Origin: Erythrophleum ivorense
Lineage: Eukaryota > Streptophyta > Magnoliopsida > Fabales > Fabaceae
Reading direction: 5' to 3'
Assembly: GCA_026724425.1 (NCBI GenBank)
Contig: JAIUCV010000023.1
Coordinates: forward strand, 1,488,001 to 1,552,000
Length of the DNA stretch: 64,000 nt
Shown here: positions 49,701-61,029 of the stretch, piece after piece
How the letters are laid out: each line of letters begins with the position of its first letter
How positions within the stretch are numbered: the stretch's first letter is position 1
Program-made: the position numbers and the translations under genes
The notes under the pieces: model-generated
Seen by the model: the letters and a program-made list of their open reading frames with translations, nothing else
Told to the model about the DNA's origin: nothing
Databases searched by the model: none

Positions 49701-50723
49701 CTATACATTCCCTTCTAATTTGCGCTTCAATTGATGCAGTAGCACTTGAAGTAGGTTGATTCATTTGAAATCTTGAATCCTTCATGAGGTTATCCATCTT
49801 TTGTTGGTCTTGGAGTTGCAACCATTCAGTTCCTCGTTGGACCATTTGCTCCAATTGTTGGTTTTAAATAATACAAGTTTCCATTAGCTGCTCTTCCCAA
49901 CTTGGTTCCCTTGGGACCTCTTGTTGCATATACCCCTTATGATAATTATAATTATGATACTCTGGCTCTTGCCTACGGAAGTTGTGGTATGGCTGGTAGT
50001 TAGGGTGAACTTCATAAGAATGATGGTGTGGTTGGTAGTATGATTGTTGGACTTGTTGATATTGTTGTGCTTGCCGTTCTTGTCTTTGTCATTCAAGAAG
50101 ACCTTGAAGCATTGACATGGCTTCATCCAACTTCTGAGAAATCCTATGCTCTGCACAAGAATCATATACACCTTGATTAGAATAATAATAATCCATTTAA
50201 AGCAAAGCAAAAAAAAAAAGAGAAGAGAAGCACAATTAATTTCAATACAAAAATAATTCACTAACAAATTTTAACTAAAATTAATTCTAATTCAAGAAAA
50301 TAAAAATCAAATGAAGCTAAGACTTATCTAACTATCAAAAACACTCCTAAATAGAGATTAATGACACAAAACAAACTGATAAAAAAAATAAAGAAATTAA
50401 ACCTAGAAAAATTGAAAAATTCCTAAAAAATTCGAAAAAATACTAAAAAACTTGAAAAATGCCTCAAACGATGGAATTTGGCCAAAAAATGGTGCACCTA
50501 ATAGATTTGCTATTACTTTTGCTCAAAACACCCAAAAATCATGGAAAACAAAGTTTGAGAATTTTCTGGGCACTTCAAACAAAAATTCTAGCAAGCAGGA
50601 CACTTGACGCAGAACACCGAAATTATCCAATTCCAAACTCAAAACAAAACAAAAATCAAACCAAACCAGAACAAAAATAGAGCTAAAACACCTAGAAAAC
50701 TTTCTCAAATAATTGAAAATCCA
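46725..50723 (-). mobile_element. E2: internal region of an E1-family element, antisense, rearranged
   Basis: Colinear with the E1 interior over 4.0 kb: polypurine/GTGTGGGGGAATTC end at 46,725-46,740, then GCCCAGGAGTGCAAAG, a 3' UTR, the TTGAGGACAATGTAATATTTA / AAGTGTGGGGGGG block near 47,990-48,025, the ORF (48,255-50,196) and the leader. It ends within a few bases of where the primer site should be. Neither normal LTR is present in the right orientation: a sense LTR fragment abuts the 3' end, and only a short scrap of LTR (50,724-50,745) the other. Confidence 0.85.
48255..50196 (-). pseudogene. E2 ORF: second copy of the unknown E1 protein
   Basis: Starts ATG at 50,196 (MDYYYSNQGVYDSCAEHRISQKL) and follows E1 throughout. 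Open pieces are 49,366-49,854 (QMNQPTSSAT, ECIEEEESYS, GNILPSSNTLQF), 48,602-49,315 (FLTYSNQHDSSLA, DNDIDNEIVE-like) and 48,255-48,605 (the Phe-rich end, DFKFSFFGFKCLKFDF). At least two frameshifts (near 49,370 and 48,603) and one or more stops break it. The Cys-x-Cys-x5-Cys-x2-Cys motif is kept (CLCDELHICPIC, about 48,965-49,005). Identity to E1 is about 70% over the aligned middle by eye. Function unknown. Confidence 0.8.
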
Positions 50724-50745
50724 AGTCCCCTTTGCACAGTCCCCT
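50724..50745. repeat. 22-bp LTR scrap at the E2 / Tekay junction
   Basis: Differs by one base from 54,853-54,874, inside the long LTR at 53,470-55,626. It lies between the E2 leader and the Tekay RT, so it looks like all that remains of the E2 5' LTR. Confidence 0.55.
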
Positions 50746-51620
50746 GTCCCAGAGGTTTTCCCTAAGGAGTTTGACTTTAGTGGTCTACCCCCTGAGCGAA
50801 AGCTAGAGTCTCCTATAAACGTAGTGCCTGGGGCTGGACCGATGTCCAAGGCTCCTTATAGGATGGCTTTCGCCGAGTTCACTAAGTTGAAAAAGCAGAT
50901 AGAGAAATTATTAGAGAAAGGGTTTATCTACCCTAGTGTATCACCTTGGGGAGCTCCGGTGTTATTTGTGAAAAAGAAAGATGGTAGCTTACATTTGTGT
51001 ATTGATTACAGAGAGTTGAATAAAGTTACCATCAATAATAAATATCCTCTCCTTAGAATTGATGATTTATTAGATCAGTTGGTTGGAGCATCAGTATTTT
51101 TTAAGATAGACCTTAGATCTGGGTACCACCAGTTGAGAGTGAGAACTGAAGATGTTTCCAAGACGGCCTTCAGAACGAGATATGGGCACTATGAGTTCCT
51201 TGTGATGCCATTCAGGTTGACAAATGCGCCCGTATTCATGGATTACATGAATAGGGTATTCAGACCGTATCTAGATCAGTTTATGGTAGTCTTCATTGAT
51301 AATATTCTAGTGTACTTTAGATCCTTTGAGGAGCACGAGAGGCATTTGAGATTAGTCTTAGAGACCTTGAAAGAGAAAAGGTTGTATGTCAAACTTAGTA
51401 AATGTGAGTTTTAGCTAACTGAGGTGAGATTCTTAGGTCATGTGATCTCACGAGACGGGGTCACGGTTGATCCCTATAAAGTTAAGGCTGTGTTATAGTG
51501 GGATAGACCTAGAACGATCACCGAGGTTAAGAGTTTTCTAGGTTTGACAAGGTACTATAGAAGGTTTATTCAGGGCTTTTCTTAGATGGCCTTACCACTG
51601 ACGAGGCTAACTAGGAAAGA
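50746..51620 (+). pseudogene. Tekay reverse transcriptase
   Basis: VPEVFPKEFDFSGLPPERK opens the domain. It then gives APYRMAFAEF, WGAPVLFVKKKDGSLHLCIDYR, KIDLRSGYHQL and MPFRLTNAPVFMDYMN. The catalytic motif reads FIDNILVYF: the second Asp of the usual DD is Asn (codon AAT, 51,301-51,303). A stop at 51,412-51,414 stands where Trp is expected after KCEF, and another at 51,497 (CAG to TAG likely). The front of the RT is joined to a scrap of foreign LTR. Confidence 0.93.
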
Positions 51621-52100
51621 GACACCTTTTCGTGTGGGATGATAGATGTGAGAGGAGTTTCCAGGAGTTAAAACTCCATTTGACCATTGCCCCTGTACTG
51701 ATCATCCCTGACCCTAGTGAACCATTTGTGGTTTATTGTGATGCCTCGGGTAAAGGGTTAGGATATGTGTTGATGCAGCAGGGTAGAGTAATGGCATATA
51801 CCTCTAGACCTGGAGTTAGTCGCCGTAGTGTTTGCTCTTAAAATCTAGAGACACTATCTGTATGGTGCTATCATAGAGATTTACAATGATCACAAGAGTC
51901 TAAAATACCTGTTTGACCAGAAGGAACTCAATATGAGACAGAGGAGATGGATGTAGTTCTTGAAAGACTATGATTATGTGTTGAAATACCATCCGGGCAA
52001 GGCCAATGTAGTGGCGAATGCCCTGAGTAGGAAATTCATCCATGTAGCCCATATGATGATTAGGGAGTAAGAACTCCTAGAGAAATTCATAAACATGAAC
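51621..52100 (+). pseudogene. Tekay RNase H
   Basis: The connection and first motif read FVWDDRCERSFQELKLHL and VVYCDASGKGLGYVLMQQGRVMAYTSR, with the first Asp kept. A frameshift near 51,815 precedes the later motifs (SLKYLFDQKELNMRQRRWM and HPGKANVVANALSRK). The usual ADALSRK Asp is Asn here. Confidence 0.88.
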
Positions 52101-53469
52101 CTCTCTTGTCAGGTGGTATCGGGTAAATTGTATCTGAGTGAAACTCGAATTGAGAATGTATTGAAAACCCAGATCTTAGATGCCTAGAGAGAGGATGAGT
52201 TCCTGAGATGGATCAGGAATGAGATTTCTAAGGTAAGAGCTCAGATTTTAAGATGTTTGAGGATGGTATGATAGTATACCGAGATAGAATCTGTGTGCCT
52301 AGTCAGAATGAGTGGAGAGAAAGTATTTTAGAAGAGGCACATAAGAGTAAGTATACTATCCACCCAGGTGCCATTAAGATGTATCAGCATTTGAAATGGA
52401 TTTTCTAGTGGCCAGGGATGAAGAATGAGATGACAGATTATGTGGCTAGATGCCTAGTGTGTCAGAGGGTATAAATAAAAATAAAACATCAAAGACCTGC
52501 TTAGTTGTTGTAACCTCTAGATATCCCTGAGTGGAAGTGGGATAGTATAGCTATGGACTTTGTTATGGGGTTACCCAGAACATCCTCTGGACACAACGCT
52601 ATTTGGGCAGTTATGGATAGACTGACAAAGTCTGCATACTTTTTAGCTATTAGAGCTACTCATACACTGGATAGATTAGCCCAGTTGTATATCAGAAAGA
52701 TAATGCGACTTCATGGAGTACTCAGTAGCATAGTTTCGAATAGAAATCCCAGGTTCACATCGAACTTCTGGAGGTTATTACAGCATGCCTTAGGGACCAA
52801 GTTGCAGTTTAGTACTGCATATTACACCTAGACAGATGATCAGACTAAGAGGACCATCCAGACCTTAGAGGACATGCTGAGGGAGTGTGTGTTAGAAATG
52901 AGTGGTAACTGAGATGTGTATTTACCATTAGCAGAGTTTACTTATAATAACAATTACCATTCTAGTATTCAAATAGCCCCTTATGAGGCTTTGTATGGGA
53001 GAAAGTATAGATCCCTTCTGTGCTAGGTTGAACTAGGTGAGAGGAGTATGATAGGACCTGAGATTGTGGACCAGACCACCCGACAGATAGAATTGATTAG
53101 AAAGAGACTCCTCACGACCCAAAGTAGGCAGAAAAGCTATGCTGATAAGAGAAGGATGTCGTTAGAGTTTGAGATTGGAGACTATGTGTTCATTTGAGTG
53201 TCTCTAGTGACAGGAGTAGGTCGATCAATGAGGGTAAGGAAGCTCAGTCCTAGGTATATTGGTCCATTTGAAATCCTTGAGAAAATTAGACCCGTGGATA
53301 GCCTTACCTCCTAACCTAGCCCAAATTCATAATGTTTTTCATGTCTCCCAGTTAAAAAAATACTTACCAGACCCCTCACATGTCATAGAATATGAGCATG
53401 TGCAATTGTAGAAAAATTTCTCCTATGTAGTGAAATCGGAGAGAATTGTGGATGTTAAGCATAGAATTG
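52101..53469 (+). pseudogene. Tekay integrase
   Basis: The HHCC module (HPGAIKMYQHLKWIF...CLVCQ, about 52,360-52,467) is followed by the core: WDSIAMDFVMGLP keeps the first Asp. The second reads IVSNRNPRFTS (Asp to Asn, 52,739-52,741). The Glu motif reads TDDQTKRTIQ (Glu to Lys, codon AAG at 52,847-52,849). Then LAEFTYNNNYHSSIQIAPYEALYGRK and a C-terminal GDYVFI / RKLSPRYIGPFEIL part. Stops are frequent, mostly TAG. An LTR interrupts it after 53,469. Confidence 0.92.
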
Positions 53470-55626
53470 TGAGAGAATTGTAAAATATGCAGCTAGTGGC
53501 ACAACCTAGGTCATCTCCCTCGGAATTGGAATGCAATGTTTGATTGAATTTTCTAAGTGTATGAAGATCCTAAAACTTACTAATTTAGGGGGGTTTCAAT
53601 CTAATTGAACTAAGTAAAATGAATCTAAAATAAAATTTCTAAATTCTACCTAGTTAGATGAATTATGGGTGGAGAATGGTCTTGTGACTAGCTTTGGAAT
53701 CGTCCCTTGGTATCTACTATCCTTATCCTAATCCAATTGTGATTAATTCTGGCCTAAGAATTCCTAATTGTGTTCATAACAATTGTATCTTGAATTAACA
53801 CTCAAGAATCAAGAAATTAACAATCTAATGTTGAATTGAGAACTCAACCTCGCATTAAATTGCTAACTCTTGTTTTAGGATCAATGAACACCCAATTCGA
53901 TTGATTAACTAAGTAATTAACCTCTGAACCATCATCCAAAAATGTCTAATTAAACAATTAAACACCAAGGAGTCCTCTAATTAAACAATTAAAGGTTCAA
54001 TCTCTCACATGCATTTCATCAAACACCTTGATTGCATACATGGGTAATTGCAAGAAATTGACAAATTCAGAATTTAATCCAACCAATTAATCAACAAAAA
54101 GGCTTCCTAATTAGAGTCTAAACAGCCACTAATTATAATTACACAATTTCTCAATCAAATACAACTTAAACAAGGCAATATATGAAAGAGAAAAAGTATA
54201 GGAAAAATAGAGATCCTTAGCCAAAATTCTGAGTTTATCCATGGATTCAAGCTTCAACTCAAGTGCCTTCTTCCTAGCTAGCCACAAATGGAGATTAGAG
54301 CTTCATTTTGGTGAGATGGAGATGGAGAATGGAGGATGGATGAGACGGGGGACGTGAGATGGGTGGCTGCTGTACGAAAGGGGCGTGAGAATGGAGTGTG
54401 ATGGGTGATGGCGTGAATGGATTGTGTGGTGGTAGTCTCCTGAGTGAATGAATCCCCGAGTGTATATAGCGTGAAAATGCTTCCCACGTGATTTTTTAAG
54501 TGACTCCACGTGCTCATTCTTCCTTCTTGTGTATATGAACGTGGGCCCCACCTCATTTTGTTTTATAATATTTCATGCGAGCTTCCCACGTAGCTTCTTC
54601 TTCTCTTCGTTCATTCTGCTCGAGTGTTCTTCCTTCAGCTGCAGCACATTCTTCCAGCGTCTCTCTGCCCAGTTCAGACCGAAGAGAAAATATGAAGCAA
54701 GCCCCTCACTCTCCAGTGCCTCCTCTGCCGATGTGTCTGTCTCTTGATGCAGTCTAGCAAATAAACGAAGCAGTAGTTCTGCCCAGTCCAGCGTCTCACT
54801 CCAGCACTGCAGGTGTAATCCGAGAAAAAATGAAGAAGCTCTCAGTTACTCCAGTCCTCTTTGCACAGTCCCCTCGTGAATACCAGAACAAGAAAATGAA
54901 GCAGCAGTTCTGCCCTTGTATGTGTGTGTTCTCGTGCTCACCATTCCGGCTCTTGCTTCTTCCTTTCAACCCACAGCTTCTCTTCTTTGTTCTCAGCTCC
55001 CATTCCACATAAATCTCAAGCTGCATGGTTCTATTTTACACTACTTTCCACGTTCTGGAGCTTCCAAAAATTCCAGCCAGTCCACGACAACTTTGCATGC
55101 ATGAATAACCATTAAATCTGCTGCTCGAGGTTGCTACTTCTTCATCTTTCTGCATGTTCTACATGTAGCTTCTTATTGACAGTAACACGTGTTACTTCTT
55201 CCTCTATTCAGCTCTTCCTTCACCAGACCCCATGGCTAGTTCATGATTCTCCTTTCAACGCAGAACCCAACTCACTTTCTTTCCACATAAAGCTGCCTCT
55301 TACCCATCTCCACACCACCCACTTTAATTTCCTCCTAACTATACACATGAAGCCTTCATCTTTTTTTCTTTAAATCAAATGTTCGTTCAAGCTGTTTGCC
55401 CATCAAAAATTTTGCACAATAGAATACAAAATATTAAATAGAATTATCCACAAAATTATTTAAAAGCAATTCATGCATTAAAACTCAATAATTGTGCAAA
55501 TTAATTCATAAGGTGCAAAAGTGGCTACTAAAATCAATTATCACCTAAGTAAATCCATTAAGCCTTATTTAACTATTAAAATGCTTAAGTTAAGGGAAAT
55601 AAAATACATAAAAATCATGCTTATCA
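53470..55626 (-). mobile_element. Long LTR of the E1/E2 family (2.16 kb), antisense, apparently solo
   Basis: On the minus strand it starts TGATAAGCATGATTTT at 55,626 and ends GTGCCACTAGCTGC...TTCTCTCA at 53,470. The terminal 30-40 bp match the E1 LTR ends, but this LTR is three times longer, with CT-rich middle sequence. It splits the Tekay integrase from its chromodomain end. No simple 5-bp duplication is seen; a 22-bp direct repeat (53,439-53,460 and 55,627-55,648) flanks it instead. Confidence 0.8.
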
Positions 55627-55773
55627 GAGAGAATTGTGGATGTTAAGCTGAAATAGCTGAGAAGCAAGAACATTCCTTTAGTGAAAGTGATCTGAAAAGG
55701 TCTGACATCTGAGGAAGCAACCTGGGAATTGGAGGATGAAATGAGGCAAAAATATCAAGAGTTATTTCCTTGA
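55627..55773 (+). pseudogene. Tekay chromodomain-like C-terminus
   Basis: ERIVDVKLK, IPLVKVI, EEATWELEDEMRQKYQELFP and a stop at 55,771-55,773. This is the chromodomain tail of chromovirus integrases, thought to guide insertion to marked chromatin. Two stops, one of them TGA where a Trp (TGG) is expected (near 55,695). Confidence 0.87.
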
Positions 55774-55804
55774 GGTATGTCTTTATATTTCGAGGACAAA
55801 ATTT

Positions 55805-55823
55805 CTTCTAAGAAGGGTAGAAA
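55805..55823 (+). other. Tekay polypurine tract
   Basis: TTCTAAGAAGGGTAGAAA lies just before the TG of the 3' LTR, after GAGGACAAAATTTC, as usual for Tekay/Del. Confidence 0.87.
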
Positions 55824-58626
55824 TGTAACAACCAGAAAAAAAAAATTTTAAAGTCCTAAAATTTTCTAAGTCTGTTAGTTATAGTGAGAAATGGCCTAGC
55901 TATAGCGAGAGTGCTTATTCGCTATAGCGAGTTCGAGCATCTTATACAAAAACCAGGGGGTTTCTCGCAATAGCATGTGCCGTAGTGAAAAAAGGGGCCT
56001 AGGACTGATACGTACTCGCCTTAGCGAGGGTTATTCTTTGCTATAGCGAGGGTTAGTCCAGAAAAGCATGAAAAAAGAAAATTTTACTTCTTAAAGAGTC
56101 TAGACCTTCCCCTTTCCTTCTAATTGACTTAAGCTTCAACCAAAACAGAGAAAAGGGCTATGGAGAGAGAAAGGGACCTAGAGAAGGAAGGAAGAACAAG
56201 AAAAAGGTAAGCATAACTTGAGATCTCCATAGCTTTTCTTCTTAGGGTTTTGTTCTTCTCTCTTTGCCCTCTCTTTCTATGGTTTTGGTTGTTGAGTTGG
56301 CTTTGTTTAGGCCTAAGTTAGAAAGGGAAGTGTAAGGATTTGAGGAGAAGATTTATGCAAAGGAAGAGCCTCTTGGAAAGAGCTTTGTTTAAGATAACTT
56401 CTTTCTATTTTATTGAATCTTCTCCTCTTACTTTCCTTAAGTATGTTGGTTCTACCAACTTAAGAGCTTGAGAGCGGAAGGAAGTCTGACCTAGAGCAAG
56501 CAAGAAATCCTTGAATTAGAGTGGGGGAAGTTGAGAAATGCAAAGAAAGGAGAAGAAGAGTCGGTGAAATTCTAGAGAGAGAGAATCCTTAGTTTCTTAC
56601 ATATTTAGTGGGATTTGCCTTGATGAAAAGCCCCCTAGCTTTGTGAATAATTATTGAGTTATGAGAAAGTAATTCCATGCTCTTTGTTGTGCCTAGGCTC
56701 AAGAGAATCAGCTCCATCTAGTTGTGATTGTGAGACCAAGAAGGGAGAAGAGAAATTGAAAGGGAAAGCTTGTGTTGGCTTATAAGGTGGCTCTCCACTC
56801 TTTCTTGTTGCATTCTTGGATGTGTAATAGTCATTGTATGCTTGTGTATGTACTTGTATTATGAGATATGCCATTTGATATTGCCTTGATGCATTAGTAT
56901 CAATATGCTTATGTTGTGGGTTGTGAAAATTACTCGGGTGAGGTAGTGCTAAAAGTCCCTTGAGATGGGTGAGTTGGAGCCAAAAGTCCCTAAACCAAGA
57001 GTGAGGCCAATTCAAAAGTCCCATAAATCAGGTGAGGCTAGACCACAAGTCCTTAGAGCTTATTCTTGGCATTGATATGATATTTATGGCATGAAAATCA
57101 TGTGTTGTGTAATTGTGAATGGTTTGTATGCTTTGACTTATTTATATGTCTTGATTGTTTCCTTGAATGAGTGTACAAGCTATTGAGATTCCATGAATCT
57201 CACCCCCTTCCCTCTCCCATCTCATATGGTCCAGGTAGAGCTCAACAGCCTAATAGTGGAGGCCATGAGGCATAGAAGGCATTTATTTTGATATTTTGCA
57301 TACTCACACATAGTTTTATGTATAGAAAAGCCAAATTACTCATGTATACATATTCTTTTTGAGATGTAAATGCTTAAGTAAGTGTAAAAGTATGTATGAA
57401 TGATGTATGAACCATGTATAAAGCCAAAGCAATGAAATTTTGAGATTGGCTCCTTTGTGGCTTGCATGCAATAGTGTATTTTTGCCCGTAGCATAGTGAG
57501 TTTGAGATGTATGATGATATAGATGACTTGGGCATTTCATATATGCTATGTTTATGCTTTAAAACTTGCCCAAGAGGTGCTAGAGCATGTAGAAAACCAT
57601 TTACCTCCATTTTGACCCATTCATGGTGTCAAAATTGTCAAATTCGTGAGTTTCATCAAAATATGACCAAATGAGCTCTTCTTGATATGAAATTTGTCAT
57701 GCTCTAGATCTTGTTGAGAGCTTCTTAGAAAGCTAAAGTGAATAATATTTAGAGGTCTAGGGAATATTTTCCGAATTGTTGAAGTTTTTTGGTTTTCGTT
57801 ATTGTACTGTACAAATAGGTTTGAAAATGAATCTATGTCATTGATGAACCAAACGGTGTCCGATTGTCATGAAATTTTATAAGCATAAACTAGATATCTA
57901 CAGTGACCTATACCAACTAGAAGCACCTCGATTAGAGGTCTGTAGAGGGAGAAAGAACTTTCTGAAGTTCTGTGTCAGTATCAAAGAAGCCATTCGACCT
58001 TCATTACTGTTCCATCAGTTTTCGAGGTCCAAAGGCTATTGAAATAATCTGAACTTATTTTTACCCTCTATTAATATCTGTAGCTTTCCAAATTGGTATA
58101 GTTTGCCCAGATTGGATTTTTGTGGAATTAGTTATGGATTTTTAAAGTTCATGACAACAAGCTGCATCAGTACCAGGGATAGTCGAACCTCTGTCTCTTT
58201 TTCGAAGTCAAACATGATCTAAATGCTGAGATTGTGATTTAAAATTATTTTTATGTAAATCTAACATCCAGATTTTTCCAAAAAGCTATGGTTTGTTTGA
58301 TTCTCATTTTTTTAGAATTAGTTATGATTTTCCAAGCTAGATCCAAAAATCTAACTTTTGGGCCCATTTGAGAAATTACATTTTCTTAGTTTTTGACTTC
58401 ATATCCATGGTTTATGGGTTATTTTTTTTTTATGTATGAGTTGTATAAATGGAGTTTGAGTAGAGAATATGAATGATGGGTTCACGGGACCCATGGGGCA
58501 AAATATGAGCATTTAAACCCTGACTTAAAGTATTAAAATACCACGGTTTTGGTCATTTTCATTAGAAATCATATGCAATCAAGCCAAGAGGGAGATTAAT
58601 TGAGGTTAAGATATTATGGTGTTACA
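55824..58626 (+). repeat. Tekay 3' LTR (2.80 kb)
   Basis: Starts TGTAACAACCAG and ends ATTATGGTGTTACA. The first 300 bp hold a set of GCTATAGCGAG-like units (55,878-56,050). The tandem array lies at about 56,938-57,054 and the ATTGAGATTCCATGAATCTCACC block near 57,182. It is followed by a truncated, more distant LTR. Confidence 0.92.
55878..56050 (+). repeat. Cluster of GCTATAGCGAG-like motifs
   Basis: Copies at 55,878-55,888 (GTTATAGTGAG), 55,899-55,909 (GCTATAGCGAG), 55,919-55,930 (TCGCTATAGCGA, a perfect 12-bp palindrome), 56,018-56,028 (GCCTTAGCGAG) and 56,040-56,050. Partial copies in inverse orientation (CTCGCAATAGC) lie near 55,965. It is in the LTR front where promoter and enhancer sites are expected. 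Confidence 0.8.
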
Positions 58627-61029
58627 AGAACCCCTTCATGGTGCTTGTCTCGGCCTAACTAGGTTCAATGGGCTAGGGAGTATTTTAATTTGTTCTAGCC
58701 TTAGTTTGGGACTTTATATGATGTTAGAAGATGGGAATAATCATTAGAAAAAAAATTAGGAGCCATAGATTAGGAGATGGGATAATAGTGTTTTGTGAAG
58801 CAACTTGATTCTAAACTTGTGCAAATGATTGTGTGAGGATTCTAAGGACTTTGAATAAGGCCAAAAGACCTAGAAATGGAAAGAAATGGGAGCCTAGAGC
58901 TTGAATTGTGAAGGTTGCTTCACTAGGCCATTTAGGGAACCATTAGGCCACTTATGATATCAAGTGTGTGTTTAAGAATATAATTAGTATCTTGGCTTGC
59001 TTCAAGTTCATAATTGTGTGTTAATTGTGATGTTTAGGTCAAGAGAATCCTACTCCACCTAGGTGCTCTTGTGTAATTGAGAAGGGGAAGGAATTGCATC
59101 AAGTTAAAGGTAGCTCTCCACATCATTCTCCTTGCATTCTTGTGCATGTGTATGTCTTTGTGTGATATATGTGTTTATGTGACTTGAGAACATGCCACTT
59201 GATGTTCTGAGTTTGCATTGGTACCAATGTGTGTTCTTGAATAGCTTGCTTGTGAAAATTTGCTCCTAAGGGTGAGGTGATGCCAAAAGTCTCTTAATGT
59301 GGGTGAGGAGGTGCCAAAAGTCTCAAGGCATAGGTGAGACTAGGCCAAAAGTCTCTTGGATAAGTAAGGCCAAGTCAAAAGTCTCTAGACCAAAGGTGAG
59401 GCACATTCAAAAGTCTTAAAAGTTAGGTGAGGCAAAACCAAAAGTCCCTAGAGCTTCTTGATAACATGATTGTGAAAGTGTGGCATGAAAATCTTAAAAA
59501 TGTGCATTCATAATCCAAGTAGCTTGTTTACTTGTACACTTGATATATGTATGCCTTGAATGTGTCTGTGAATGGGTGTGTGAGCTATTGAGATTCTAGG
59601 AATCTCACTCTCTTTCCTCTTGAAATATTTAGGTGGTGTCCAAGATCAAAGGGATGCAAGCCAAGCATCTTGAAGAGACTACACTTGAGTTTTTATAGCA
59701 TTTTGAGTATTTCGTGATCAAATGGATATGTATATATTATTTTTGATTTATGAATCATTGAACAATTGTAATGTTATATGTAAATGATGTATGAACCTTA
59801 AATGGTGTTAAAGTAATGAAAATGTGAAATTTGACCATGGAATGACTTGTGATGATTATGTATCTTTGGATATGGAATGGTCAAATTGAGATGCATGGTG
59901 CTTGGAACCACTTGGGCAGTTGATACAAGTTATATTCATGCTTTTAAACTTGCTCAAGAGGTGCCAAACCATTAAGGAAGCCATTTAGACAAAGTTGACA
60001 TTTTGAAGGAGGTAAAAATGACTATTTAATAAGACTATGTCACTTTCTATCCAAATGAGCATTTCTTGGTTTAAAATTTGGCATGCATCTAGCGTTTGCT
60101 GAGAGCTTTTTGGGAAGCTAAAGTGGATAATATTTAGAGGTCTACAGAAGTTTTGGTGAATTTTTGAAATTGAAAAAATTTCTAGTTTTTGGTCAGTGTA
60201 ATGTACAATTGGTCTAAAAATGAATCTATCATTTATGAGGCAAATAATATCCAATTGCCATGAAATTTTACAGAGAGAAACTAGACCTTCCCAATGACTT
60301 GTTCCAACTAGAAGAACCTCAATTGGATGCCTAGAGAGGGAGATATAAATTTTTGAAGTTTTTGTTCTATTCCAGGCACACCTCCAAACTCATGTTATTG
60401 CTTGATTGATTTTTAGGGTCTAGATGCTTTTAGATTGGTCTAAAACTATTTTTCCCTCTAGTTAACATCTGTAACTTTCGAAATTGGTATAGATTGCATG
60501 GATCAGATTTTTTGGAATTAATCATGAGTTTACAAAGTTTATATCAATAAGTTGCATTAGATTTTTGGATAGCTCGGCTTCCCTGCATTTTTTGATGTCA
60601 ACAGTGGTCTAGATGAGATTTTCATGGCTAGAAATTATTTTTAATATAAATTTGACATCTAGAGATTTCCAGAAAGTTATGGTTTGTATGATTTCAATTT
60701 GTTTACATTTTAGTTATGATTTTTCAAAATTTTCCTTGAAATCTGTCACTGTATAGCCGTGAAGAATGAATGGAATTTTGGGATTCTTGAGCTTAAGACC
60801 GTGGATTACTTGATAATTTGAGTTGCTTCTAATTTGTGAAAATGGTGAATGACTAGAGAACGTTGTTGGATAGTCCATAGGGCCCACGTAATGCGAATTG
60901 GAGAAATTGAACCCCGACATAACGCAAATTAAACATAATATTTTCATACTTTCTCACACATTTTCACTAAGAATGTGTATAATTGTCATGAATAGTAGAG
61001 TAAGATGGTAGAAAATATATGGTATGACA
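58627..61029 (+). mobile_element. TGTAACA-type LTR lacking its first third or so
   Basis: Starts mid-LTR at AGAACCCCTTCATGG and continues colinear with the antisense LTR at 19,588-23,245 (from about 22,060). It ends ATATGGTATGACA. The six-unit array is at about 59,266-59,455. It abuts the Tekay 3' LTR at left and the Athila-like gag at right. Confidence 0.82.

Larger units (their letters stand above)
40979..58626 (+). mobile_element. Tekay/Del-type chromovirus, split by two E1-family insertions
   Basis: Order: 5' LTR (truncated), tRNA-Met primer site, gag, protease, [rearranged E2, 45,097-50,745], RT, RNase H, integrase, [inverted LTR, 53,470-55,626], chromodomain-like end, polypurine tract, 3' LTR. 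The motifs, the primer site and the GAGGACAAAATTTC...AGGGTAGAAATGTAACA end are typical of Tekay/Del. All catalytic centres checked except RNase H are mutated. The two LTRs differ by a few percent by eye. Confidence 0.9.

Noticed and set aside
54529..55115. Overlapping Ser-rich and Leu-rich small frames
   Set aside because: CT-rich LTR sequence open in several frames at once; the inverted LTR copy does not keep them.
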